NCBI GenBank assembly: GCA_036703275.1
Contig: DATNPK010000096.1
Span: 124,001-188,000, forward strand
Source: Coleofasciculaceae cyanobacterium
GTDB lineage: Bacteria; Cyanobacteriota; Cyanobacteriia; Cyanobacteriales; Xenococcaceae
Length of the DNA: 64,000 nucleotides
Direction of reading: 5' to 3'
The translations under genes and the position numbers were made by a program. The notes under the pieces are model-generated. The model did no database searches. It was not told the origin of the DNA and saw only the letters and a list, made by a program, of their open reading frames with translations. Positions 38,856 through 48,226 of the stretch are shown piece by piece. Positions within the stretch are counted from its first letter, which is position 1. Each line of letters opens with the position of its first letter.

Positions 38856-39827
38856 CTAATCAATAAATTTAATTAGTTCAGCAATTTTTTGTTTGACTGA
38901 CATATTCCATTGATTACGATACTCACTTAAATCCATTTCTTTGAGGGATAATTCTTTAATCGCGTTAATTATCGATTCTGAAGAATTTTCGACTAACACT
39001 GCCCATTCTCCAAACAATTTTTCAGTTAATGATGTCTTACTAATAACTAGTTGAGTATTAGAAGATAAAGCTTCACAAGCGCCACTAGGTTGAGTTGCAT
39101 CACTGGTAGTCAAAACCAAGGATGCCAAACTAGAACACAACACTTGATGATATTCTGCTGTTGCCAAAAAACCAGTAAGCTTAACATTACTTAATTTTCT
39201 GAGTTTGGCTGCTGTTTCTAAAGCAAGTTTGTCAGGATCGGCAGTAATAATAAAATTAAAATCAGTCAATGCTGCCATAGTTTCAATTAATAAATCTACT
39301 GGTTCATCCCAAGGATCGAAAGAAGCAATGACTAATATTTGTTTTGGATGGCGTTGTTGAGGTTGAGCTGGTTTGATTGATTCAATTGGATCGCAAATAG
39401 TAAATAGTTGAGCTGAGGGATAACTATTTTTGACCAAATCAAACATTTCTGTATTATGAACAATTATCCCTAAAGCATTATGGAGTATGGTTTTGCTCAG
39501 AGGCATATTTTGCCACATTGCCACTTGAAACAATGGATTGTGAGCATCAATCATGTATGGAGTCTTGGTGAGCCAAGGGGCAAGTGCGCTAAAAGTAGGA
39601 GGACATTGAGCAACAACAAAATCAGGTTTTTTGAGCCAGATATCTTTAACGCTTACTATTAATTTAATTAAATAATCAAGCGGACGCAAATATTTATTTT
39701 TAAATAAATGGGGAATAAATTTTAGTTCGCAGTTTATTAGAGATGCCAAAACTTCGGGTCTTCTTTGATATTTTTTCCAAACGAGGAACAAACCAGAAGA
39801 TTTTTTATTTACTATGCGATCAGACAT
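38856..39827 (-). CDS. GT4-like glycosyltransferase
   Basis: This is a 323-residue protein of GT-B build. Its N-terminal part has DFVVAQCPPTFSALAPWL and PYMIDAHNPLF. Its C-terminal part has QILVIASFDPWDEPVDLLIE, NVKLTGFLATAEYHQVL and LTTSDATQPSGACEALSSNT, where the GACEAL segment fits the nucleotide-sugar site. It is short for a GT4 but appears complete. It is transcribed against its neighbours and is convergent with the GH10 gene. Confidence 0.75.
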   Translation of the reverse strand: MSDRIVNKKSSGLFLVWKKYQRRPEVLASLINCELKFIPHLFKNKYLRPLDYLIKLIVSVKDIWLKKPDFVVAQCPPTFSALAPWLTKTPYMIDAHNPLFQVAMWQNMPLSKTILHNALGIIVHNTEMFDLVKNSYPSAQLFTICDPIESIKPAQPQQRHPKQILVIASFDPWDEPVDLLIETMAALTDFNFIITADPDKLALETAAKLRKLSNVKLTGFLATAEYHQVLCSSLASLVLTTSDATQPSGACEALSSNTQLVISKTSLTEKLFGEWAVLVENSSESIINAIKELSLKEMDLSEYRNQWNMSVKQKIAELIKFID

Positions 39828-40521
39828 TGTTATAAATTCTTACTAGCTCGAATTGTTAAAAGTGTATAATTTTTGGTAATATATTAAATTTTGATGTCTA
39901 AGCTAATATTGCAATAATTTAGATAATTTAATCGTCAGAGATTTTTACAATAACAAGTCAAAAAATTTACTTACATAGCTTCATTTTTTGACGAAAGGAC
40001 ACGACATATTGTATCAGATATAGCTATAATTGACTACTTGATTTTATTAATTTGGCATTGATAATTGGTAAAAGCAATTTTTAATACGTTTATAAAACAG
40101 GGTAATTTAATCAAAGTATTTTCAGTTTTATTTGATGATATGTGTTTGATTTTAAAGTAAGAACAATTAAAATAAAATATTTTACTTTTAAAGCGTCAAT
40201 GAAATTTTGGCTTAATTTACGTTTACTTATAGTTAAAGCTGACTTAGTATGATTTTGTTGAATTACTTATACATTTTATTTAACTTAATTTAATTTCTTT
40301 TTTGAAGGTTACAAATGAAACAATATTTATTTTATTAGCGTAATTTGTTAATAAATCACAAGTGACCTTAATTAAAACTTATATTTAAATTAAGGCAAAA
40401 ACATCTTTTCTTTAGCCAAATTAATATAAACGTATTAGCTGCATTAAACCTAAATTAACTGTATAGTTGGTTAACTATATTTTTCATTGATAATCTAAAT
40501 TTTACTTTAAGCAATTGGAAA
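39828..40521. other. Long AT-rich intergenic region with one hairpin
   Basis: No gene was recognised. CCTTAATT (40366-40373) pairs with AATTAAGG (40388-40395). The region separates the divergent GT4-like and exostosin-like genes, and its AT content is visibly above the surroundings. Confidence 0.45.
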
Positions 40522-41562
40522 ATGAAAATATTCACTTTTAATGCTTCTCAAGATACTCGTGTCGAAATATTATGGTCACTTAGACCTAAAAACCGAGATA
40601 AAATATTTGCCGAATATATTACTGAAAATAAATATACTGAAGTTAATTCAATTCAAGACTGCCAGGTAGCTATTTATCCTCGAAAAGCTTTTCATCCAGA
40701 AACTTTAGCTTTTGACAACTCTGTATACGACGCTGCTTATCAAGCAGAAAAATATCAAAAACCACTGATTATTGATGCTACTTGCGATTCTGATGTTTTT
40801 TTAGATATACCAACTGCAAAAATTTTACGCTGTGGACTATATAAAAGCTTAAAACAAACATTTGAAACAGAATGTCCTTTTTGGAGCAACTTTAGAACCA
40901 AAAGTAGCTTGGATTTATTAAAAATATTGCCAAAACAAAAAAAACCAGCAGTTAGTTTTTGTGGAACTACATCTTCAATTGGCAAACTATCACAAATAGG
41001 AAAAGTCTTATTACCTATACAGACAGCCAAATTAGTTTTATCGTCAGGAAAAATATCTCGTAAAATCGATATAAGATTGAGAGAAGGAATGAGTCTCAAG
41101 CTTCGGGAAACTGCAATAAAATTACTAACTATAGATCGACGTATAAATAGCTATTTTGATGTCACTAACCCCCAGCAAAGTTATTACAATAAAGATGAAA
41201 GCAATCGAATTAAGCTAGAAAACTTATTTGTAGACAACATCAGCAAATGTGACTATGTATTATGTGTCAGAGGTACCGGCAATTACTCAGGACGATTCTA
41301 CATGGCTTTAAATGCGGGACGTATACCAGTTGTAATTGATACAGATATTGTTATTCTCTTTGAAAACAAGCTTCATTTAGTCAAGGTTTCAGTAAAATCT
41401 ATCGAAAAAATTGGAGATTATATTTTAGAACATTTTGAAACAACATCTGAAGCGGAATTAGAGATAATGAAACAGGAAAATCGTAATGTTTATCATCAAT
41501 ATATAGCTCCAGATAAATTTTTACCTAACTTTTTACGTAATGTATCTGAATCGCCAATTTAA
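40522..41562 (+). CDS. Exostosin-like (GT47-type) glycosyltransferase
   Basis: This is a 346-residue soluble protein. The block SKCDYVLCVRGTGNYSGRFY and the adjoining MALNAGRIPVVIDTD (about 247-282) match the exostosin donor site, in which a CPRG-like motif is followed by RF-x-E/M-AL-x-AG-x-IPV. KKPAVSFCGTTSSIGK near residue 150 is the usual preceding strand. Exostosin-type enzymes add glucuronosyl, xylosyl or similar residues. It is AT-rich, like the other genes of this locus. Confidence 0.8.
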   Translation: MKIFTFNASQDTRVEILWSLRPKNRDKIFAEYITENKYTEVNSIQDCQVAIYPRKAFHPETLAFDNSVYDAAYQAEKYQKPLIIDATCDSDVFLDIPTAKILRCGLYKSLKQTFETECPFWSNFRTKSSLDLLKILPKQKKPAVSFCGTTSSIGKLSQIGKVLLPIQTAKLVLSSGKISRKIDIRLREGMSLKLRETAIKLLTIDRRINSYFDVTNPQQSYYNKDESNRIKLENLFVDNISKCDYVLCVRGTGNYSGRFYMALNAGRIPVVIDTDIVILFENKLHLVKVSVKSIEKIGDYILEHFETTSEAELEIMKQENRNVYHQYIAPDKFLPNFLRNVSESPI

Positions 41563-41730
41563 AAATTATTTTTAATTCAATTATTAAATAAATCAAATTA
41601 AATATTAAATGATTATAAGCAACTAAACATATTTAAGTATTAAGATTAATTGTATTTGAGCAGCATTCAAACAACCTTTTATTTAATCTTAGTTAGTTAA
41701 TTAAGTAAATATAATCAGCTTAATCCAATT

Positions 41731-42498
41731 TTAGATTATTTTATTCTTACCACTGGAATTTACTGATGGTTGAAAAGATAGAGAAAGATGTAATTCTGTT
41801 AGTTGAGATTGAATATAGGTTAACAATCCACGAATAAATATTACTATGCCTAACATCTCCAGTGTCTCTTCGATACTATAAGCTATTCCATAAAATATGT
41901 TCTTGTATCCGTAAGTATCGGCAATATATCCCCCGATTAGCTCTATACCTAACGCTCCACTAATATAAACTGCACCTGAGGCAATAAACAAAACTTTAAT
42001 TTTAAGAGGAAGACTAAAGATAAATTTTCTAAATATAACTAAAAAAACTATTAGTAAGATAAACGCAGGCACAACCCAGGTGAAATACAAAATGCCCTTG
42101 GCATTTATAGCATGTCTTAAAAAAGGAATTGATGTTTCGTGAATACTACAAACTTCATCAATAGCTAAAATTATAAAAATTATTGATAATGCCTTCCAAT
42201 GCTTAACATATCTGGCGTTTTGAGATTTTTTAATTAGAGTAATAATAGCTAATAAATAGCTAGAGAAACCTAACGCTAAAGCTGAATATAAAGTGGGAAA
42301 ATTTGATTCTTGATCAAAATTAAAATAGAGAGAATTCACTTGACTACCGATAGTAGCTCTTAGCCAGTGAACAATCACTCTCTCTCCAAGATTAAATAAG
42401 ATTAACAATCCGATTACTAAAAGCAAGAATTTGGTAACTTTTTGTGGCGATAAATTATATGCAGGCAGCTCAAAATGACTAGATCTTGTCGATCTCAT
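41731..42498 (-). CDS. Multi-pass membrane protein of unknown function
   Basis: This is a 255-residue protein with about seven transmembrane helices. Acidic and His residues lie inside the membrane regions: FIILAIDEVCSIHETSIPFL (about 110-129), LGIELIGGYIAD and SIEETLEMLGIVIF. The regularly placed Asp/Glu/His in helices suggest a metal site or enzyme rather than a simple transporter. I recall similar uncharacterised proteins in bacteria but no named family. It lies in the polysaccharide locus between the exostosin-like gene and the broken genes. Confidence 0.65.
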   Translation of the reverse strand: MRSTRSSHFELPAYNLSPQKVTKFLLLVIGLLILFNLGERVIVHWLRATIGSQVNSLYFNFDQESNFPTLYSALALGFSSYLLAIITLIKKSQNARYVKHWKALSIIFIILAIDEVCSIHETSIPFLRHAINAKGILYFTWVVPAFILLIVFLVIFRKFIFSLPLKIKVLFIASGAVYISGALGIELIGGYIADTYGYKNIFYGIAYSIEETLEMLGIVIFIRGLLTYIQSQLTELHLSLSFQPSVNSSGKNKII

Positions 42499-42884
42499 AA
42501 ATTTTGGATTGGTGCGGTTTTCAATGTCATTATATTAATCTTAGGTTAACTTTTCAATAACTTTACTTAAACTAAATTTTAGCTTCACATAATTTATACA
42601 GGTCTAATTTAAGCTGTATCATCAATCAAATCCCACAACAGAGGCAGCAAAACAACAGCTTTCTAAAAGCTAATCATGGGTTGATCGATCGCGCGACCAA
42701 ATACTTTGATAGCCTAGCAATGATACATTTAATCGAGTTTTCCGTTAATTGATGAAGCTACTTATCAAAGAAAAACTAAATTTTGAGCTTTGCTGTTCCA
42801 GCTGTTCCAATAATCAAATGCCGTAGCTTAATTTTTTGGTGATTTTTGTGAATCAAAACTAAATTGAGTTTGACAATCTAGTTC
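42499..42884. other. Intergenic region, nothing recognised
   Basis: No gene, RNA or clear repeat was identified between the membrane protein gene and the flippase fragment. It may include eroded coding sequence left by the deletion next to it. Confidence 0.4.
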
Positions 42885-43265
42885 TTAAGCAGGCTGTCTA
42901 GAGTATTTAAAGACAAAAGCCCAGAGAAAAATCATCAACAAGCATTCCGAGGCAATTGTTGCCCAAATAGCGCCATGCCAAGCGTAAAGAGGAATTAGCC
43001 AGAAGTTTAATAGAGCATTGATCACGGCTGCCATAACTTGAGCAATACTTCTAGCACTTTGATAATTCGCCCCAGTTAAAGTATCAGCTGCAAAGCAATG
43101 CATAGTCCTAAAAAAGATTGTCGGAGATAGCCAAATCAATGCCCAAGCAGATTGCTGATACTTAGAGCCTAAGATCAAAGGTAATAAAGGCCCAAAAACA
43201 ATGAGTCCTAGAATAGCTATTAACGAATATGCTAAAGATAAAGGCCCCTGTGATCGAAATTGTAT
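42885..43265 (-). pseudogene. Flippase (Wzx) C-terminal fragment
   Basis: In this frame, open from about 43265, the translation reads GPLSLAYSLIAILGLIVFGP then LLPLILGSKYQQSAWALIWL. It continues through NALLNFWLIPLYAWHGAIWA, with the same NFWLIP-x-Y-x-x-x-GA-x-A block as the intact flippase at 32160. Only the last third of a flippase is present. The upstream end runs directly into a polymerase gene fragment in another frame, so the N-terminal two thirds were removed by a deletion. Confidence 0.8.
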
Positions 43266-43716
43266 TCATTATTCCATACTCAGGAATTAGTAAGGCAAAC
43301 AAAAAGCTAAAAAATACTGCAATACCAAAAACCCAACCGTATATTTTTAGCTGCTGTTCAAACGTATAGCGAGAACCTAGGTAGATACCAAAAAAGGTTG
43401 TTCCCAGTAATGCTATTACTTTTCTAAATGATATTGCTGGAATAGACGACCATGAAATCGAAGCGATCGCCAAACCAATTAAAAATAGCAGCCAAAGATT
43501 TGTTCTCAAAAAAGCTAACGATCTTTGCCAACGAAATGTCAGCAAACCTATAGTGACAAAGTATATTAATATAAAAATAAGGCGGAGCAATGGACTATCT
43601 ATATCTGCTTCCTCAGAGCTGCCACTGCCTAAGATAATCGGATAAAATCCTTGTGAAAACAAGAGCAGCGATACAATAGAAAATACGTTTTCCAAAGAGC
43701 GAATTGAGTATTTCAT
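43245..43716 (-). pseudogene. O-antigen ligase/polymerase (Wzy) N-terminal fragment
   Basis: From ATG 43716, about 155 residues match the start of the exopolysaccharide polymerase family: LLLFSQGFYPIILGSGSSEE, DSPLLRLIFILIYFVTIGLL, SWSSIPAISFRKVIALLGTT, ALLIPEYGIMNTI. After SITGA, near 43245-43262, the homology ends. The frame then runs through flippase DNA in the wrong frame to a stop at 43162. An intact member would be about 420 residues. It is the downstream end of the WbaP-Wzc gene order. Confidence 0.8.
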
Positions 43717-44160
43717 GATCCTGGTTTAATCAAAAGATATTTTCTATCATCAATCTTAAATTTTTTTGTACTACAAAAGCGATCGCTTTTTCAAAACTAC
43801 TGTTTGATTATTGAGTTTCAACTAATTAACATTTAAATTGGGCTAGCTCACTTTCCCCACTTAAAATTTAAGCAAACTAACTATTAAAAAAAATCTCAGC
43901 GAAATTTAGTTTGGCTAATTAAGCTTAAATTATGATGGAGCGTATATGTCCGTGCATGATTTGCGACGCGAAGCTTATCCGTGATAGACTAGCTTCGCGT
44001 CGCGCACTTTTGCGCTTCGCGTCCTTCGCGCCACACTAACTACGTGTCGTTAGTAATTTCATCGATTATATTGATCTACCAACAGCTAAATCGCAGTTTA
44101 GCCAGACAAACTCAACTTTAATAATGATGTTATTGCAAAATCAGGCTAGTTAGCAAAAAA
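43717..44160. other. Intergenic region with palindromic repeat block
   Basis: It contains the 13-bp inverted repeat described separately and the GCGCTTCGCGTCCTTCGCGCC repeat cluster (about 44011-44031). No gene was seen. It separates the Wzc-like gene from the polymerase fragment. Confidence 0.5.
43963..44003. repeat. 13-bp perfect inverted repeat, GC-rich
   Basis: GCGACGCGAAGCT (43963-43975) and AGCTTCGCGTCGC (43991-44003) are exact reverse complements around a 15-nt loop. The loop includes TATCCGTGA, also found at 22726-22734. This is the typical palindromic repeat of cyanobacterial intergenic DNA. Confidence 0.75.
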
Positions 44161-46335
44161 TTAAATGTCCCTCTTGGTAGAATAGTAGCTACTGTAATGG
44201 TAGGGTTCTCGATTCATATTTGCTCCGTTGACCACTACACCCAAAACTTTTTGTCCAGTACTATCTAGCATTTTTTTAGCAGCCGTAGCACTGCTATAGT
44301 CTGCCACTCCAGGACGTACTACGAATAAGAAGCCATCTATTAGTTTGCCGATAATTTTGGTATCGGCAATACCGATAATCGGCGGCGTATCAAAGATAAT
44401 TTGATCGTAATAATTAGAAACGCTGTTGAGAAAATCTTCGAATAATCGAGAATCTAGTAGCGAGATCGGATGTCCAGGAATCGTGCCTGAGGTTAAAACA
44501 TCCAAATTAGGCATTACATTTTGCACGCTCTCTTGCCATTCAATTTCATGGTTGAGAATATTGCTAAGACCGGTTTGATTAGAGATTTCCCAAATGTGAT
44601 GTTGAGTTGGACGACGCATATCTGCATCTACCAATAAAATTCGCTGACCACATTGAGCGCGAGCCACTCCTAAATTGGCAGATACCGAAGACTTTCCTTC
44701 TTGGGGAACAGAACTAGTGACAGCAATGACTTTTTTCTTAGCATCAGCATCAAGCAGCTTTAAGTTTACCTGAATATTTTGATAAGCTTCTTTGAGAGGC
44801 ATCATCGATATTTCGCTTGCTGTTTGTGTTGGGAGTGCTTTTTCACTACCAACCAGCTGAAGCTGTTTGTTGTCTCCTGTCAAATTTAAGTCAGGTACTA
44901 CACCATGAAGAGGGTAGGCAAACAAATTCTCAACTTCTTGGGTGTTTTTGATTGTATTGTCTTTAAGATCTAACAAAAAAGCGATCGCCGTACCGAACAA
45001 AACCCCCATCATCGCCCCCGCTGCTAGAATTATCTTGCCGCTGGGGTTGACCGTATCTTCAGCGATCGCAGCATCAGCAATTACACGAACTTTCTCAACG
45101 TCTCGATTCCCGATGATTCCTGTCTCTTTTTGTTTGTTTAACAGTGTTTCATAAGTTGATGTCGCAGCGTTAAGCTTACGCTCTAGTTCTCTTTGTTGCT
45201 CTTGCAGTTGGGGAGACAAGTTAGATCTTTTTGTATAGGTATCATAAGCACTTTTGAGGGATACCAGTCTTTGATCTAAGCCTTCTTTTTGCAATCCTAG
45301 ATTGGCAAACTCGGTTAATTGCGCCTGCTTGAGATCTCCTAAGCTCAGAATATTAATATTGCTAGCCAAACCCTGCTGTTGAGCACCCAAGGTACTAGCA
45401 ATTTCTCGTTCTAAAAGATCAGTTAAGTCTGCCTGTTCCTCTTTTAAGCTAATAATTTGAGGAGCATTATCTGACAGGAAGTTGCGTTTTTGCGCTAACT
45501 GCACCTTAGCTTTTTGTAGCTGACTTAATGTTTGCTGCACGCTCACAGACTGACTTAGAGAACTTACAGCAGAGGCCTCTTGCCAACTCATACCCAATTG
45601 ACTTTGCAATCTGCTGTATCGGGCATTAACATCATTCAATTCAGCATTTACCTGGTTCAGCTGATTTTCAATCTGGGAAATTGAATCAATCGCAGCATCA
45701 ATCTGTCCTTCTAGATTAGAAATACCATTGCGATTTTTAAATAGGCGCAGATTTTCCTCTGCCTGTCTAACGGCATCTTCTGTTTTTGGTAGTTCTTTGT
45801 CAATAAAATCTCTAGCTTTTGAAGTCTCTTCGCTATTGAACAACGCATAATCTTCAGAATATAGTTCCACTACTCGTTTGACAAAGGAAACGGCTACATC
45901 TGGATTGGGATCTTCATAGGTAACCTGTAGCAAATCAGTACCAATAATCGGCTCAACTTTAAGGGAGCTGTTAACTTTTTTATAGCTTAAAGGTTCGCCA
46001 TCTTCTGATTTGAGGTCAAGTTCTGTAACGACCCTTTCGACAATTGGTCGAGACTGAAGAATTTTGGCTTCAGTCTCTATGGGGTCTTTGTCCTGTTGAA
46101 ACAATTTTTTTTCTTCTGGGCTGCCATCGGGAATACCAATTATTTTAGAGGTACGATCTGGCTTAATTAATAACTGAGCTTCTGCTTGATAAACATCCTC
46201 TGAAGCCAAAGCCGCTACCAATGAAAGAGCTAAAATTCCAGCGAAGGTTGCTGTTGCAGGAATCCAGCGACGCTTCAGAACTTGCCAATATTGGTTAAAG
46301 TCTATATGTTCCTCTATATGTAAGTTAGAATCCAT
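44161..46335 (-). CDS. Polysaccharide co-polymerase with tyrosine autokinase domain (Wzc-like)
   Basis: This is a 724-residue protein. A Wzz domain lies between transmembrane helices at about 26-43 and 434-456, with a long periplasmic coiled coil (about 185-400). The cytoplasmic BY-kinase has Walker A SVPQEGKSS (542-550), Walker A' ILLVDADMRRP (566-576) and Walker B IIFDTPP (646-652). A C-terminal Tyr cluster (PYHYSSYYS) would be autophosphorylated. It controls chain length and export of exopolysaccharide. It lies 69 bp downstream of the WbaP-like gene and shares its strand. Confidence 0.93.
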   Translation of the reverse strand: MDSNLHIEEHIDFNQYWQVLKRRWIPATATFAGILALSLVAALASEDVYQAEAQLLIKPDRTSKIIGIPDGSPEEKKLFQQDKDPIETEAKILQSRPIVERVVTELDLKSEDGEPLSYKKVNSSLKVEPIIGTDLLQVTYEDPNPDVAVSFVKRVVELYSEDYALFNSEETSKARDFIDKELPKTEDAVRQAEENLRLFKNRNGISNLEGQIDAAIDSISQIENQLNQVNAELNDVNARYSRLQSQLGMSWQEASAVSSLSQSVSVQQTLSQLQKAKVQLAQKRNFLSDNAPQIISLKEEQADLTDLLEREIASTLGAQQQGLASNINILSLGDLKQAQLTEFANLGLQKEGLDQRLVSLKSAYDTYTKRSNLSPQLQEQQRELERKLNAATSTYETLLNKQKETGIIGNRDVEKVRVIADAAIAEDTVNPSGKIILAAGAMMGVLFGTAIAFLLDLKDNTIKNTQEVENLFAYPLHGVVPDLNLTGDNKQLQLVGSEKALPTQTASEISMMPLKEAYQNIQVNLKLLDADAKKKVIAVTSSVPQEGKSSVSANLGVARAQCGQRILLVDADMRRPTQHHIWEISNQTGLSNILNHEIEWQESVQNVMPNLDVLTSGTIPGHPISLLDSRLFEDFLNSVSNYYDQIIFDTPPIIGIADTKIIGKLIDGFLFVVRPGVADYSSATAAKKMLDSTGQKVLGVVVNGANMNREPYHYSSYYSTKRDI

Positions 46336-46404
46336 AAATTTTAATTGATGAACTTACTGTATTGAATTTTGTTTATGTTGGAAAATTTAGGTAATTAGAT
46401 TTTT

Positions 46405-47886
46405 TTAATATGCACCTTTGGCGCGAAAAACAACTTGAACTGTTTGCAGCAAGATTTTAAAATCCAAAGCCAAAGACCAGTTTTCAATGTATTCAAAATC
46501 TAAATTAAATACTCCATCAGAACCAGTATCGGAACGACCACTTACCTGCCACAAGCCTGTAATTCCAGGTAAAACTTGTTGTCGGAAAAAATGATTTTGG
46601 GAAAACTTAGCTACGTCTCTGACGGGCAATGGTCGAGGACCCACTAAGCTCATTTCACCTCGCAAGACATTGAACAATTGCGGTAACTCATCCAGACTAT
46701 AGTGACGCAAATATTTTCCGATCTTGGTAATGCGGGGATCATCTTTGATTTTGAACAAAATTCCGCCCTGAATTTCGTTTTGAGCTTCTAGCTTATGCTG
46801 CAATTCGCTAGCATTTGCAACCATGGTACGGAACTTCCAAATTTGGAAATGGTTGCCTTTTAGACCTACACGAGTTTGTTTATATAAGATATTGCCAGGT
46901 GAATCTAACTTAATTAAAATAGCAATAAACAACATGGGTAATCCAATAATTGCTAGTAGCATAGAAGATAGTACAACATCAAAAATGCGCTTGCTAAAAA
47001 AATCAATACCTATAATAGCAGAATGAGCAAATCTAATGCTTGGAACACCGATAATTGTCGCAATTTCGGCTTGTCTTTCTGGCAACTTGATGTTGATTGG
47101 CAATATCCTCCAGTTGACCCCGATGGTTCTGAGTTTCCAATACAGACTTGCTACTCCTTTTACTGCTTCCCAAGAGCAGATAAATACTTCATCCAGCTCT
47201 TTATAATTGATTCTATCTAGAGCTATACATAGTGATTCATCATCCTCAAACTCTAAAAGATTTAGCTGTCCGGTAATGTTATATACCTCGCTGCTTTCTA
47301 GCAATGATTTTGAGCGATCGAGTTCTTCGGGGTTACCAATTAATAGTATTTTTTGTTTTAATATAGTGTGCCTCTGTCGCACATAAGCCCAAATCCAATT
47401 CAACGTTAGGCGTTGGAAAGTCACTAATAAAAGTGTGATTAATCCCGCTACTACTAATTTATAAATAATTTGGGGGTCGTAAAATTTAAGAATGATGGGA
47501 ATGATAGCCGAATGAGCCAAAAAAACGGCTTTAATTGGATTTGATAGGTTGCGGCTTTTGTCTCCTTTACGATATAAATCATAAGCAGAAAACAGAAAAA
47601 CCATAAAAGCTAATACAGTTAAAAATAAACTACATATTTCCGAACTTTGCCAAATTAGCTTAATCTCAAATTGTTGCCAATTATCGGCATAGGCAATAAA
47701 CCAACCCAGGCAAAGCGCAAAACTATCTAAGGCAAATAAAATAATTATTTTAAGTCTGTAAGAAAATTCTTTTTCAGCTAACTTTAAATATCCAGGAGAA
47801 CGAAGATCTCTAGTTTTAGCTAGATCATCAGGTAGATAACTTTTTTTGACCGCGTAGTCTGGAGTACTGGAGAATTTGTCTAACAT
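46405..47886 (-). CDS. Polyprenyl glycosylphosphotransferase (WbaP-like priming enzyme)
   Basis: This is a 493-residue protein. Four N-terminal transmembrane helices (about 48-170) are followed by a cytoplasmic CoA-binding-like region. A fifth membrane segment leads into the catalytic domain with KRIFDVVLSS, YKQTRVGLKGNHFQIWKFRT, HYSLDELPQLFNVLRGEMSL and VGPRPLP, then PGITGLWQVSGRSD. It transfers a sugar phosphate (often Gal- or Glc-1-P) to undecaprenyl phosphate, starting each repeat unit. It is the first gene of the minus-strand run with the Wzc-like kinase. Confidence 0.93.
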   Translation of the reverse strand: MLDKFSSTPDYAVKKSYLPDDLAKTRDLRSPGYLKLAEKEFSYRLKIIILFALDSFALCLGWFIAYADNWQQFEIKLIWQSSEICSLFLTVLAFMVFLFSAYDLYRKGDKSRNLSNPIKAVFLAHSAIIPIILKFYDPQIIYKLVVAGLITLLLVTFQRLTLNWIWAYVRQRHTILKQKILLIGNPEELDRSKSLLESSEVYNITGQLNLLEFEDDESLCIALDRINYKELDEVFICSWEAVKGVASLYWKLRTIGVNWRILPINIKLPERQAEIATIIGVPSIRFAHSAIIGIDFFSKRIFDVVLSSMLLAIIGLPMLFIAILIKLDSPGNILYKQTRVGLKGNHFQIWKFRTMVANASELQHKLEAQNEIQGGILFKIKDDPRITKIGKYLRHYSLDELPQLFNVLRGEMSLVGPRPLPVRDVAKFSQNHFFRQQVLPGITGLWQVSGRSDTGSDGVFNLDFEYIENWSLALDFKILLQTVQVVFRAKGAY

Positions 47887-48063
47887 AACTTGCTCTTCAA
47901 ATTATTTGCTCTTAAAGTTCTGAATCAGATTGATAAAGTCACAGCAGTACCATCCTTAATTAGGAATACGGAGTAAAAATAATTACTATTCCAGCAGCTG
48001 TTTAACAGTAATTTTTTTAAGATCATCAAACTTAAAAAATATTAATACTGGATTAATACAATC

Positions 48064-48103
48064 ATAACTAAGTATCTTCATTTAAGAAAAATTACTTAGT
48101 TAT
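48064..48103. repeat. 11-bp perfect inverted repeat upstream of the WbaP-like gene
   Basis: ATAACTAAGTA (48064-48074) and TACTTAGTTAT (48093-48103) are exact reverse complements with an 18-nt spacer. They lie in the 340-bp gap (47887-48226) between the priming transferase start and the end of the FHA-ABC transporter gene. It may be a terminator of the latter or an operator; no other feature was seen in this gap. Confidence 0.5.
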
Positions 48104-48226
48104 AAACTTATCTATAACCCACTCTTGATCGCGCTGTCAATTACTTAGCTTAAAAGGGTAAGCCACTTTACACTAACTTTATTTACAAGCAGAAAAAGGT
48201 GAAAAACTTTAGTAGGAAACAGGCAA

